64,000 nt of DNA from Caulobacter segnis (GTDB lineage Bacteria; Pseudomonadota; Alphaproteobacteria; Caulobacterales; Caulobacteraceae), in NCBI RefSeq assembly GCF_029543125.1, contig NZ_JARQWW010000006.1, forward strand, positions 1 to 64,000, written 5' to 3'. A model generated the notes under the pieces. The model was not told the origin of the DNA. It searched no databases and worked only from the letters and a program-made list of their open reading frames with translations. The number at the start of each line of letters is the position of its first letter. The stretch's first letter is position 1. Below, in pieces: positions 21,033-31,016 of the stretch. A program made the translations under genes and the position numbers.

Positions 21033-21627
21033 AGGCCGCCTCGGGGGTCATCAAGCCGTTCAGCACGGCGCGGGTCTGGACCACGCGCGCAAACTCGTCC
21101 TGCAGATCGCTGAGCGCCGCGTCATGGACCGCCTGTGCGTCCCGCATCCGCCCGTCCACATGGGCGCGGGCGAAGGTCGCCGTGGCGTCCGATACGACGA
21201 CCACGTCGAACCCCAGATTGCCCGCCATGCGCGCGGTCGTGGAGACGCAGTGATTGGTGGTCAGCCCGACCAGGACCAGGGTCGTCACGCCCCGCCGCCG
21301 CAGGTCCGCCTCCAGCCCCGTGCCGATGAAGGCGCTGTTGACCCGCTTGCGATAGACGGGCTCCCCCGGAAAGGGCTGAGCCACCGGCTTCGGCAAGTTG
21401 CCCGGCGTGCCCGGCCGCAGCCGGCCGGCGACGTCCACGGAGTCATGATGCACATGGACCACTGGCGCGCCGGCTCCGCGCCAGGCCGTCAGCAGCATCG
21501 CGATATTGCTCTCAGCCCGCGGGTTATTGCGCTCGCCCCAGGCCGGGTCGTCGAACCCCGCCTGCACGTCGATCACCAGCAGCACGGCCTTGTCGTCCAG
21601 CAGTCTCAAGTCCCCGACCCTCGTCAT
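21025..21627 (-). CDS. Isochorismatase-like cysteine hydrolase
   Basis: A 200-residue cysteine hydrolase of the isochorismatase/nicotinamidase superfamily, probably cleaving an amide or vinyl ether in a small molecule. The triad is visible: Asp in [13 protein letters not shown], Lys in [14 protein letters not shown], and nucleophile Cys in [19 protein letters not shown]. The start at 21627 ([10 protein letters not shown]) is chosen because AGAGGG lies upstream and the longer frame is an antisense shadow of the AsnC gene. An AsnC-type regulator is transcribed divergently 40 bp away, and the collapsed M13 peptidase follows in the same operon. Substrate unknown. Confidence 0.87.
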   Translation of the reverse strand: MTRVGDLRLLDDKAVLLVIDVQAGFDDPAWGERNNPRAESNIAMLLTAWRGAGAPVVHVHHDSVDVAGRLRPGTPGNLPKPVAQPFPGEPVYRKRVNSAFIGTGLEADLRRRGVTTLVLVGLTTNHCVSTTARMAGNLGFDVVVVSDATATFARAHVDGRMRDAQAVHDAALSDLQDEFARVVQTRAVLNGLMTPEAACG

Positions 21628-21667
21628 CTTGACAGCCCTCTTCGGCCGTCGATTGTGAGGACGAGAA

Positions 21668-22171
21668 ATGACCGTCGCCATGAGCAAGACGGCGGCGGGA
21701 CCTTGCGGAATGAGCGAAAACCAACTGGCTCCTAGGCGGAACGCAGGCGCCCGCGACGCGACCGACGAAAGGCTCATCGCCCTGCTGTCGCGGGACGCGC
21801 GGATGACCCTGACGGCGCTTGCGCAGAAGCTGGCCCTGTCGCGCACGGCGGTGCAGGCGCGCATGGCCCGGCTGGAGCGGGACAAAGTGATCCTGGGCTA
21901 TCGCGCCGTGCTCGGAGCCGTCGAGGACGAGGGGCTGAAGGCGGTGCTATCCCTGACCTTCAGCCAGCGTCCCTGCGCGCCCGTCGTGGCGCGCTTCCGC
22001 CACTGGCCGGAGATCACGCGCTACTATTCTGTGACCGGGCCGGTGGACGGGATCGCCGTCGTGCGCACGGCCACGGCCCAGGACCTGTCCGCCCTGGTCG
22101 ACCGCCTGAGCGCGGTCGACGGCGTGGGCGCGGTCAGCTCGGCCGTGGTGCTGAAGTCGGACGACGCCTAG
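21668..22171 (+). CDS. Lrp/AsnC-family transcriptional regulator
   Basis: A 167-residue regulator. An N-terminal winged helix-turn-helix at about 30-75 ([20 protein letters not shown] and [20 protein letters not shown]) is followed by a RAM ligand-binding domain (about 85-165; [30 protein letters not shown]). The extra ~28-residue leader may mean a later start such as [10 protein letters not shown]. It is divergent from the isochorismatase-like hydrolase gene, which it likely controls in response to an amino acid or related compound. Its stop overlaps the stop of the small convergent gene at 22168. Confidence 0.88.
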   Translation: MTVAMSKTAAGPCGMSENQLAPRRNAGARDATDERLIALLSRDARMTLTALAQKLALSRTAVQARMARLERDKVILGYRAVLGAVEDEGLKAVLSLTFSQRPCAPVVARFRHWPEITRYYSVTGPVDGIAVVRTATAQDLSALVDRLSAVDGVGAVSSAVVLKSDDA

Positions 22172-22329
22172 AACAGTCCCGCCCGCTGGGCGATGACGAT
22201 GGCTGCGATGATCAGGATCAGGGCCTGAATGATCGTGCCGAACGGCGCCGGCAGCGGCAGCTTCTGAACCGCCCAGGCGATCAGGGCGGCGACGATCAGG
22301 ACGATGACGGCGAAGATGAGAATGGACAT
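22168..22329 (-). CDS. Small two-helix membrane protein (53 residues)
   Basis: A short gene starting at 22329 with AGAGG upstream, encoding MSILIFAVIVLIVAALIAWA, a polar-to-Pro hinge (VQKLPLPAPFGTI), a second hydrophobic helix ALILIIAAIVIAQ and the end RAGLF. It looks like the small Thivi_2564-type membrane proteins found widely in proteobacteria; function unknown. It ends tail to tail with the AsnC gene, sharing stop-codon bases. The codon usage and intact hydrophobic pattern support a real gene despite its length. Confidence 0.7.
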   Translation of the reverse strand: MSILIFAVIVLIVAALIAWAVQKLPLPAPFGTIIQALILIIAAIVIAQRAGLF

Positions 22330-22406
22330 CGAAGAGCCTCTTCAGTGGCGTAACCACGGTTGAGAAGCCTAAGCGCCCATCAAGCTGGAGTGTTCCCGAA
22401 CCTCTC

Positions 22407-22431
22407 TCCTCCCCCGTAAAACGGGGGAGGA
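22407..22431. repeat. Perfect GC-rich hairpin downstream of the M56 gene
   Basis: TCCTCCCCCGT-AAA-ACGGGGGAGGA is a perfect 11-bp stem with a 3-base loop, 11 bp beyond the M56 stop codon. It may terminate the blaI-M56 transcript. Its stem sequence belongs to the same family as the hairpins at 4981 and 59441. Confidence 0.6.
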
Positions 22432-22442
22432 AAAGTCCAAAT

Positions 22443-24218
22443 CTACACCGGGTCAGCGGCCCGCTGCTCCAGGCGGTCGGCGTTGCGCTCCAGGTCATCG
22501 GCCTGCCCCGGCAGGCGCTTGCTCAGGGCCACCAGCTCGGCGTCGGTGACGTCATTGCCGCGCGCCTTGTTCTCGGCGATCTGCTTGGCGCGATAGGACC
22601 GGTCCTGCAGGCGCACAGCCTCCTCGCGCATCTGGCGGGCGCCGCGACGCATGTTCACCGCCCCGTCGCGCATGTGGACCCGAGCGTCGGCGCGATGGCG
22701 GGCGGCCAGCTCGCGGGCCTTCTCGCCTTCCGCGCGGGCGCGTTCGGCCTGGGCGCGGATCTCGGCCACGTTGATGCGCCGGGCTTCGGCGGCGGCGCGT
22801 TCGGCTGCCGCCCTCGCCCGCTCCAGCTGCGCCTGGGCGCGAGCCTCGGCGGCCTGTTGGCGGGCGACGGCGGCTTGCTCACGAGCGACAGCGGCCTGAC
22901 GGCGGGCCTCCTCGGCGGCCTGGCGCTCCTCCGGCGTGGCCTCGCGGTAGGCATAGTAATAGTGGACACCCTTCGCCGACGGAGCGGGAGGAGCCGGCGG
23001 GGCCGGGGGCGCGGGCGGAGCCGGGATGGCCGACGGGGCCGGAACCGGCGCCGGAGCCGGCGGGGCGGCGGGCGCGAAGGCCGCCGGCGGAGCGGGCGGC
23101 GGAGGCGGAGCCGGCGGCGCGGGGGGCTCGATCCCCAGCACGGCCAGGTTCACGCCGTGCTTCTGCGACGGGATGATCTTGGCCGCATCGGCGGCGGCTT
23201 CGGAAACAACGGTGTCGACGGTCGCGGGGGCGGCCTCGGCACGGGCCTGGCGGCTCAGCTCCACGGCGGCCAGGGGCGCGGTCACGGCGCACAGGGCGGC
23301 CACGGTGAAGGCGGCGGCCAGCGGGCGACGGCGGGGGGTGTCTTCAGCCATGATGCTGGCGATCCTTTTCTTGAGGGTGCGGGCGTCCGCGGCCATGGCG
23401 AAGGCGGCGGCGGGCGCGGGTTGGGCGGCCAGGCGCACCAGCGCCCGGGCGTAGAGCCGACGGTCGACCGTCTCGAGGGCGGCGGCGTCGGCGGCTTCTT
23501 CAGAGGCCTCGGCAAGGGCGGCGTGCAGCCGCCAGACCAGGGGGCTGAACCAGAACAGGGCGACGGCGGCCCGCGACAGCAGCAGGAATATCCAGTCCTT
23601 CCGGCGCAGGTGGGCCAGTTCGTGCGCCAGGATGGCGGGCGCCGACTGCGGCTGGGACAGGCTGGCGGGATCGACCAGGATCGCCCCCGGCGCCGCGCCC
23701 CAGCTCAGGGGACCGCCCACCCGGCCGCTGCCCACCAGACGCGGCCGGCCCAGGGGGGCCAGGCGCTCCAGCGCCGACAGCCAGGCCGGGCAATCCACGG
23801 GCTTTCCCTCCCGCGTCCACTGGTCCAGCAGCAGCACGCCCAAGGCGAAGCGCCCGGCGATGGCCGCCGCTACGGCCAGCCACGCCGCCACGATCACGGT
23901 CGCCATGGGTGGCCAGGCGATCTGCGGCGCGGAGACCTCAACACTGGCCAGGGGCCAGACCTCGATCTTCACGGGCGGAACCGACGTCAATGGCGGCAGG
24001 GAAGAGACGGCTTCGCTCGCCAGGGCCGGCAGCACCGGCAGGTCCAGCGACGGCAGAACCAGCATGGCCAGCGGCAGAAGCAGCAGCAGGCAAACCGCCC
24101 CCCGCAGCACCTCCACCCGGTCCGTCGGCCGGCGGGTCAGCAGGGCCGCGCAGATCAGGCCCGCCCCGGCGATCAGCCCGGACTTGACCATCAGCGCCGC
24201 GAGCAGGGTCCAGCTCAT
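22443..24218 (-). CDS. M56 (BlaR1/MecR1-type) membrane metallopeptidase with long periplasmic coiled-coil region
   Basis: This membrane-embedded zinc protease is predicted to signal to the BlaI-type repressor encoded just upstream. The 591-residue protein has N-terminal membrane helices (about 5-30, 35-60, 105-130), the M56 zinc motif ILAHELAHLRRKDW at about 190-200 with downstream Glu in LAEASEEAADAAAL, and a further helix near 305-325 (AAAFTVAALCAVTAPLAAVE). The C-terminal ~260 residues are not a penicillin-binding domain: a Pro/Ala-rich linker (about 365-400) is followed by an Ala/Arg/Glu-rich coiled coil with heptad repeats. The signal sensed is therefore unlikely to be a classical beta-lactam. 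It overlaps blaI by 4 bp (ATGA). Confidence 0.88.
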   Translation of the reverse strand: MSWTLLAALMVKSGLIAGAGLICAALLTRRPTDRVEVLRGAVCLLLLLPLAMLVLPSLDLPVLPALASEAVSSLPPLTSVPPVKIEVWPLASVEVSAPQIAWPPMATVIVAAWLAVAAAIAGRFALGVLLLDQWTREGKPVDCPAWLSALERLAPLGRPRLVGSGRVGGPLSWGAAPGAILVDPASLSQPQSAPAILAHELAHLRRKDWIFLLLSRAAVALFWFSPLVWRLHAALAEASEEAADAAALETVDRRLYARALVRLAAQPAPAAAFAMAADARTLKKRIASIMAEDTPRRRPLAAAFTVAALCAVTAPLAAVELSRQARAEAAPATVDTVVSEAAADAAKIIPSQKHGVNLAVLGIEPPAPPAPPPPPAPPAAFAPAAPPAPAPVPAPSAIPAPPAPPAPPAPPAPSAKGVHYYYAYREATPEERQAAEEARRQAAVAREQAAVARQQAAEARAQAQLERARAAAERAAAEARRINVAEIRAQAERARAEGEKARELAARHRADARVHMRDGAVNMRRGARQMREEAVRLQDRSYRAKQIAENKARGNDVTDAELVALSKRLPGQADDLERNADRLEQRAADPV

Positions 24219-24577
24219 GACTTGCGCTCCAGGGCTTCGTCGATGGCCTTCTCCAGCGCCGCCGCCTCTTCAGGCGTCAGGCGCGGGCCCATGCCCAGCA
24301 AGGCCGTGGCCGCATTGGCCGCCGACCCGGCGAAGAAGGTGTCGACCATCCGGCGCAGGGCTCCGGCGGCCACCGTCTCGGTGCTCTGGACCGGGCGGAA
24401 CACACCGTCAGCGCGCTCCACAAGGCCCTTGGCCTCCAGCCGCGTGAGCATGGTGCGCACCGCCGAGTCGCTGAGCGGATCGGACAGGGCCGCGCGGACG
24501 CTGGCCGCCCCGCCCGAGCCCAACCGGCAAAGGGTCTCGAACACTTCCCTCTCGCGTCGCGGCAGGGCTTCGATCAC
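24215..24577 (-). CDS. BlaI/MecI/CopY-family repressor
   Basis: A 120-residue winged-helix repressor with the family architecture: LPRREREVFETLCRLGSGGA, recognition helix in DSAVRTMLTRLEAKGLVERA, then a C-terminal dimerisation region (TVAAGALRRMVDTFFAGSA, TPEEAAALEKAIDEALER). It is the first gene of a two-gene operon with the M56 protease and overlaps it by ATGA. In this family, cleavage by the protease partner relieves repression. Two overlapping TACA/TGTA palindromes just upstream (24599-24617) are the expected binding sites, so it represses itself. No beta-lactamase gene is adjacent. Confidence 0.93.
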   Translation of the reverse strand: MIEALPRREREVFETLCRLGSGGAASVRAALSDPLSDSAVRTMLTRLEAKGLVERADGVFRPVQSTETVAAGALRRMVDTFFAGSAANAATALLGMGPRLTPEEAAALEKAIDEALERKS

Positions 24578-24598
24578 GGCGGCCTCCAGGCATGCTCG

Positions 24599-24617
24599 CT
24601 ACATGTGTAGCGCTACA
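24599..24617. promoter_or_regulatory. Overlapping BlaI-type operators
   Basis: CTACA-TG-TGTAG (24599-24610) and TGTAG-CG-CTACA (24606-24617) share the TGTAG half, giving two interlocked palindromes 21 bp upstream of the blaI start. TACAnnTGTA is the known core of BlaI/MecI operators. The overlap means two repressor dimers would compete or bind opposite faces. Confidence 0.8.
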
Positions 24618-24693
24618 TGCGTGGCGAATTGTGGCAAGATTGGGGCGGCCAACATGAAATCCCGGTAAGGCGGATTTGGGCGGCTGAAGCGGA

Positions 24694-25136
24694 CTACCGC
24701 CCTACCGGCGAGCGCTGCGGCCGGCGCTGCGCCACCATCGGGTACAGGTGGCCGCCGTGATAGGCGACGAGCCCGCACATCCGGTCGCCCGCGCCGGACA
24801 GCGTGGCGTTGAAGGCCACGTCGCTCTCCAGCGAGCCCACGATCATCTGAACCTTCCGGTCGCTGACGGTGAGGCTGTGCAAAACCACCGGCGCAGTCCG
24901 CGTGGGCGTCAGGGTTCCGCCATAGCGTCCGTCGAGCCGGCCGATGGTCAGCAGGCCGAAACTCGGGACGCCGCCCACGTCCATGTAGAAGTCCCACAGC
25001 CCGGCCAGGTCCGGCTCGCTCACGGCGGAAGGCGTCTGGGCGCAGGTGGTCTTCAGTACGGCGTCTTCTGCGCAAGACCGACGGCGGGAGCGGGGGTGAC
25101 AAGCAGCAAGGCGCAGGCGAAAAGTCGGTGTCGCAT
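24694..25136 (-). pseudogene. Small secreted protein with a frameshift after the signal peptide
   Basis: From 25136 the frame encodes a signal peptide (MRHRLFACALLLVTPAPAVG, then LAQ) but stops after QKTPY. The neighbouring frame continues with a convincing mature domain: SEPDLAGLWDFYMDVGGVPS, FGLLTIGRLDGRYGGTLTP, VTVS-like strands and GAGDRMCGLVAYHGGHLYPM, ending at 24694. Adding one base near 25070-25073 (GCGCA to GCGGCA) joins the two into 147 residues. The mature part resembles uncharacterised secreted proteins of beta-rich fold with no known activity. It is either a real null allele or a sequence error. Confidence 0.65.
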
Positions 25137-25259
25137 GGGATCTCCGATACAGCAGCTTCAAGGTCGCCGCCCTCTCACCCGGCTCGCCGACACGAACAAC
25201 GGCCCAATCCGTCAACGCCATTCGCGCGCCCGCAATTTACGGCGACGCCACCGGCGGCC

Positions 25260-25615
25260 TCAGGAGACGGGGACCTGAAGGCTTGAGCGGACGGCCGCGA
25301 GGTAGGTCCGGCCCACCGGCACGGTCAGACCGCCGGTCAGCTCAATCATCGTCTGCGGCCCGTCGCGGCGCACCTGGGCGATCGCGCCTCGCGCCACCCA
25401 CCACCGCCTGTGCGTCTGAAGATCTGCAAGGCGGCGATCGCCAGCCCGTACCCCGTCGCCACGCACCCGAACCAGAAGGCGTAACGCTGCGGGAAAGCCA
25501 GGCACCGGAAGGAGCCGAATGGCCCCGCGAAGCCCAGAAACACCCCCAGCGCGACCGCCCCGTAGAGGCTGGTGAAGAGCGCGAGGTCCAGGTTCGGGGA
25601 AAGGTCGAGGGCATC
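25260..25615 (-). pseudogene. Collapsed membrane-LytTR regulator remnant
   Basis: One frame (about 25615-25425) encodes two membrane helices (LYGAVALGVFLGFAGPFG and YAFWFGCVATGYGLAIAAL), as in the membrane half of LytTR-type sensors. At about 25415-25430 the reading jumps, and the neighbouring frame gives the LytTR C-terminal strands LQTHRRWWVARGAIAQVRRD, TMIELTGGLTVPVGRTYL and stops at 25260. The start codon, the rest of the membrane domain and most of the LytTR domain are absent. The junction lies at a short CAGA repeat, compatible with slippage deletion. No function is expected. Confidence 0.7.
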
Positions 25616-25791
25616 TTGCGGTGTCGGCGAAAAGCAAAAGGCTATTTTTGGAAACCGGCGTTGTCGAGCGGATCGGGCCTCTGCCGATTTTGCGCCATAC
25701 GCGCGCCAGACGTCACTCCAATGTCGGCATTTTCCAAGCGCTGCCGCTTCCCCCGAGAAATTCTCGGGCGTCTCAAGCGATGGAGCGTCCG

Positions 25792-27249
<1,458 letters not shown>

Positions 27250-27266
27250 GCGGCAAAATCCAAGCG

Positions 27267-27292
27267 CCGGACTGCCTGAGATTGTAGTCCGG
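27267..27292. terminator. Stem-loop after the catalase gene
   Basis: CCGGACT (27267-27273) and AGTCCGG (27286-27292) form a 7-bp stem with a 12-base loop, 17 bp after the catalase stop. There is no following T-run, so intrinsic termination is tentative. Confidence 0.45.
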
Positions 27293-27336
27293 CCCACCAC
27301 AACTCCCGCTCCACATCGCCACCTCACGAATCGTAT

Positions 27337-27349
27337 GTTATATCATAAC
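27337..27349. promoter_or_regulatory. Zur-like palindrome upstream of the TonB receptor/ABC operon
   Basis: GTTATATCATAAC, preceded by TAT, lies 35 bp before the receptor start in an AT-rich island. It closely matches the site before the second TonB receptor (36605-36617), giving a joint consensus GTWATAWCATWAC. Proteobacterial Zur boxes have the form GTTATANTATAAC, one base different. Zinc-responsive repression is inferred; a Fur or other metal regulator is possible. Confidence 0.6.
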
Positions 27350-27384
27350 GCTTCGTAGGAATTGCGCCTTGGGGGCGATGCTTC

Positions 27385-29592
27385 ATGATGTTCAAGACCA
27401 CCCGCTCCGCCCTGTTGGCGGATGCGCGCACTGTGCTGTGTGCGATCGGCGCGGCGCCTCTGGCGGCGCTGCTGATCGCCGCTCCCGCCGCCGCTGACGA
27501 AGCCGGCGAGGAGCATTCCGTCTCCTCCGTGACGGTCCAGGGCGCCAAGGGCAGCTACGCCGCCAAGACCGTGACCATCGGCGGCAAGGAGGCGGTCTCC
27601 GTTCTCGACGTCCCCAACACCATCAGCGTCATCACCCAGCAGCGCATCCAGGACCAGAACCTGGTCACCATGGTCGACGCCCTGGCCCAGGTCCCCGGCG
27701 TCTATGTCACCAGCTGGGATGGCCTGATCGGCCAGATCCGCTCGCGCGGCTATCTGCTCGACGTGTCCTATGACGGCATCCCCGCCTGGAACAGTGGCCA
27801 GGCGCAGGAGTTCGACCTCGTCGTCTATGACCAGATCGAGGTGCTGCGCGGCCCCGCCGGCATCTTCAAGGGCTCGGGCCAGCCGGGCGGCACCGCCAAC
27901 TTCGTGCGCAAGCGCGCCCCGCGTGAGTTCGCCGGCTCCATCGCCGCGTCGGCGGGGAGTTGGAACAACTACCGGATCGAGGCCGACATCGGCGGCCCCC
28001 TCGCCATGGACGGCCGCCTGCGCGGGCGCTTCGCGGGCTCGTACATGGACCGCGAATTCTTCGTGGACCGCTCGCGGGAGGATAAGGTCGTCGCCTACGG
28101 CGCCATCGACTTTGACGTCACCGACCGCACCCTGGCCTCGGCCATGATCACCTACCAGGACGACCGGGGCGAGGCCATGAGCATGGGCCTGGCCAACTAC
28201 TTCCTGGTCGGCCATCCGCTGCACAACCAGTTCCTGGATGTCCCGCGCTCCACCAACCAGTACCCGGACTGGAATCTCAACGTCTACGAGACGCTGGAGT
28301 ACGCCGCCGACCTGCGCCACGAACTGGCCAACGACTGGGTCCTGCGCGCCAAGGCCACCTATCGCGAACAGCAGAAGATCTTCCGCGACGGCTACCCGAC
28401 CCCGGGCACGGGCTTCAACCCGGTGACCCAGCGCTTCACCAGCTACACTCGCCGCGAGAACGACGGGACCACCGAGCGCACGGGCGTCGACCTCTACGCC
28501 TCCGGCCCGCTCAACCTGTTCGGCCGCCAGCACACCCTGACCTTCGGCTACAGCTACGAGAACTACGACAACGAATACACGGCCATCACCAACCTGCCCG
28601 TCTACACCGGCACGCCGGCCGGCTCGGGCATCGCGCTCGGCGACGCCGCGGCGGTTCCCATGCCGAACTTCGTCCACAACAACGGCGGCATCACCCGCAC
28701 CGAACAGAGCGGCTTCTACGGCCAGGGCCGGTTCGAGCTGATCGACGGCCTGTCGGTCGTGGTCGGGGCGCGGATCAGCGACTTCGACTCCAGGTTCCGC
28801 AACATCGCGCCGAACCCGAACCCCGCGAACTTCTCCAGCCAGGGCAAGGAAGACGGCGTCGTCACCCCCTATGGCGGCGTGGTCTGGTACGTGCGCCCGA
28901 ACATCACCCTGTACGGCAGCTATTCGGACATCTTCATCCCGCAGACGGCCCTGAAGTGGAACGAGAACGGCGGCACGACCCTGGACCCGCGCGAGGGCCG
29001 GCAAATCGAGGGCGGGATCAAGGGCAGCTTCTTCAACGAAGGCCTCAACGCCTCCCTCGCCGTGTTCCGCACCCGCGACGTCAACCGCTCCTTCGCCGAT
29101 CCGGCCCACCCGGGCTTCTTCCTGCAACTGGGCGAGGTCGAGGTGCGCGGCGCCGACTTCGAGGTCAACGGCAGCCCCTATGCCGGGATCGACCTCTCCT
29201 TCGGCTACTCCTTCCTGGAGACCGAGCACCTGGCCAACTCCAACGCCAGCCTCATCGGCACGGCCTTCGACACCTGGGAGCCGAAGCACACGGTCAAGGC
29301 CTTCGCCAAGTACACGCCCACCGCTCCGGGCTGGAACCGCGCCTGGGTCGCCGCCGGGGTTCAGGCCCAGAGCACCTTCATCGGCGGCGGGGTCGCCGGC
29401 GTGCGCGAGCAGAAGCCTTATGCCCTGCTCAGCCTGCATGGCGGCTATGCCCTGACGCCGAAGATCTCGCTGTCCGCCTCGGTGAACAACGCCTTCGACA
29501 AGGTCTATTACGCCCGCGTCGGCGGCCCCAACACCTACAACACCTACGGCGACCCGCGGAACGTCACCGTCGCCCTGCGCGCGAGGTTCTGA
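27385..29592 (+). CDS. TonB-dependent outer-membrane receptor (ferrichrome/siderophore type)
   Basis: An outer-membrane gated channel of 735 residues, first gene of a four-gene operon. After a signal peptide ending near AAPAAADEA comes the plug domain (SVLDVPNTISVITQQRIQDQ, GVYVTSWDGLIGQIRSRGY, LRGPAGIFKGSGQPGGTANF) and a 22-strand barrel ending with NVTVALRARF and its terminal Phe. The plug is of the FhuE/FoxA type, but the substrate may be a metal chelate other than iron given the Zur-like site upstream. Its stop overlaps the next start (TGATG), coupling it to the inner-membrane transporter genes. Confidence 0.9.
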   Translation: MMFKTTRSALLADARTVLCAIGAAPLAALLIAAPAAADEAGEEHSVSSVTVQGAKGSYAAKTVTIGGKEAVSVLDVPNTISVITQQRIQDQNLVTMVDALAQVPGVYVTSWDGLIGQIRSRGYLLDVSYDGIPAWNSGQAQEFDLVVYDQIEVLRGPAGIFKGSGQPGGTANFVRKRAPREFAGSIAASAGSWNNYRIEADIGGPLAMDGRLRGRFAGSYMDREFFVDRSREDKVVAYGAIDFDVTDRTLASAMITYQDDRGEAMSMGLANYFLVGHPLHNQFLDVPRSTNQYPDWNLNVYETLEYAADLRHELANDWVLRAKATYREQQKIFRDGYPTPGTGFNPVTQRFTSYTRRENDGTTERTGVDLYASGPLNLFGRQHTLTFGYSYENYDNEYTAITNLPVYTGTPAGSGIALGDAAAVPMPNFVHNNGGITRTEQSGFYGQGRFELIDGLSVVVGARISDFDSRFRNIAPNPNPANFSSQGKEDGVVTPYGGVVWYVRPNITLYGSYSDIFIPQTALKWNENGGTTLDPREGRQIEGGIKGSFFNEGLNASLAVFRTRDVNRSFADPAHPGFFLQLGEVEVRGADFEVNGSPYAGIDLSFGYSFLETEHLANSNASLIGTAFDTWEPKHTVKAFAKYTPTAPGWNRAWVAAGVQAQSTFIGGGVAGVREQKPYALLSLHGGYALTPKISLSASVNNAFDKVYYARVGGPNTYNTYGDPRNVTVALRARF

Positions 29593-31016
29593 TGACCGCT
29601 CCGGTGCTCGTGGTCGCGGGAAACCAGCTCCAATTGATGGCCCGCGACAACCGCCTGCGGCTGCTGGCGGCCGCCATCCTGCTGCTGGTCGCCGCCAGCC
29701 TGGCCACGGGCGCCGCCCGCCTCCAGGCGCAGGCCTTGGAGCGGCAGGCCGCCACGGTCCGCGACCAGGTCCTTTGGGACAATCTCGGGCCGATCAATCC
29801 CCACGGCGCGGCCCATGCGGGCCGCACCGTCTATGCTCCGGTCTCGCCCCTCGCGGCCTTCGAGCCGGGGCTCAATGACTTCCTCGGCTCGTCCGTGCGG
29901 CTGGAGGGGCACTCCCAGAACCCCTCCCGCGACCGGCCCATGGAAGGCGGCTCGGCGATCAGCCGCTTCGGCGGCTTCTCCGCCGCCTGGGCGCTGCAGG
30001 TGGTCGGCCCGCTGCTGATCATCCTGGCCGGCTTCAGCATTTTCTCCGGCGAACGCGCCCGCGAGCGGCTGAAGCAGGAGCTGGGCGCCGGCGCCCCGGC
30101 CCGCACCCTGGTGTTCGGCCGCCTCATCGGTCTCGCCGCCGCCGGCCTCATCCTGCTGGCGGCCTTCGCCCTGGCCGGAGCCGCCGCGCTCCTGGCCGGC
30201 GGCGCCTCGGCGGCGGACGCGGTCGGCCTGCTCGCCATCACCGCCGGCTATGCGCTCTATCTTTCCGCCTTCGCCGCCCTGACCATCGGCGTCTCGGCGC
30301 TGCTGTCCTCGGCGCGGGCCAGCCTGGTCCTGCTGCTCGGCTTCTGGGCCGTCGCCACCCTGCTGGTCCCCCGCATCGCCCCGGCCCTGGCCGAGAGCCT
30401 GCACCCCACGCCCAGCGCCCCCGCCTTCGAGGCCGCCGTCACCGACGAGGCCAAGAACGGCGTCTCCGGCCACGACCCCGCCGACGAACGCCTCGACGCC
30501 CTCAAGGAAAGCCTGCTGAAGAAGCACGGCGTGACGAAGGTCGAGGACCTGCCCTTCAACTTCTCCGGCGTCGCCCTGGAGTTCGGGGAGAAGAACTCCA
30601 CCGACACCTACAACCGCCACTACGACGCCCTGTTCGGCGCCTATCGCCAACAGGACGACGTGCAGCAGGCCTTCAGCCTCGTCTCGCCCGCCATGGCCGT
30701 CGCCCCCTGGTCCCGCGCCTTCGCCGGCACGGACTTCGCCGCCCACCGCCTGTTCCTGAGCGAGGCGGAGACCTATCGCTACGCCCTGATCCAGAAGCTC
30801 AACGGCGACGTGCGCCTGAACCGGCCCAACACCGACGAGGTCTATCTGGCCGACGTCTCCAAGATCTCGGCCGGCCTCACCTTCAAGCCCCGCCTGACCA
30901 CCCCGGCCGAGGCCTGGGCGGCGCAGAAGACCAACCTGCTGATCCTCGCCGCCTGGCTGCTGGCCAGCCTCGCCTTCGCCGGCTTCGCAGCCGCCCGCCT
31001 GGAGCGCACCCCGTGA
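29592..31016 (+). CDS. ABC-2 type transporter permease, DUF3526-like (first subunit)
   Basis: An inner-membrane permease of 474 residues. The start at 29592 overlaps the receptor stop by one base; the longer open frame runs antisense-like through the receptor and is rejected. An N-terminal helix (LRLLAAAILLLVAASLATGA) is followed by a large extracytoplasmic segment, then a membrane bundle (ALQVVGPLLIILAGFSIFSG, GLAAAGLILLAAFALAGAAA, ISALLS-like helices), a second soluble loop, and a last helix (LLILAAWLLASLAFAGFAAA). The SGERARERLKQELGAGAPAR coupling segment is typical of NosY/ABC-2 permeases. It overlaps the next gene by GTGA. It pairs with the second permease and the ATPase at 32407. Confidence 0.82.
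   Translation: MTAPVLVVAGNQLQLMARDNRLRLLAAAILLLVAASLATGAARLQAQALERQAATVRDQVLWDNLGPINPHGAAHAGRTVYAPVSPLAAFEPGLNDFLGSSVRLEGHSQNPSRDRPMEGGSAISRFGGFSAAWALQVVGPLLIILAGFSIFSGERARERLKQELGAGAPARTLVFGRLIGLAAAGLILLAAFALAGAAALLAGGASAADAVGLLAITAGYALYLSAFAALTIGVSALLSSARASLVLLLGFWAVATLLVPRIAPALAESLHPTPSAPAFEAAVTDEAKNGVSGHDPADERLDALKESLLKKHGVTKVEDLPFNFSGVALEFGEKNSTDTYNRHYDALFGAYRQQDDVQQAFSLVSPAMAVAPWSRAFAGTDFAAHRLFLSEAETYRYALIQKLNGDVRLNRPNTDEVYLADVSKISAGLTFKPRLTTPAEAWAAQKTNLLILAAWLLASLAFAGFAAARLERTP

Noticed and set aside
27337..27349. Fur box upstream of the TonB receptor
   Set aside because: The palindrome GTTATATCATAAC fits the Zur form better than the GATAATnATTATC-type Fur pattern; still listed as inference rather than proof.
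28956..29591. N-terminal extension of the first ABC permease into the receptor gene
   Set aside because: The extension is an Arg-rich out-of-frame reading of the TonB receptor; the permease starts at 29592 on the receptor stop.
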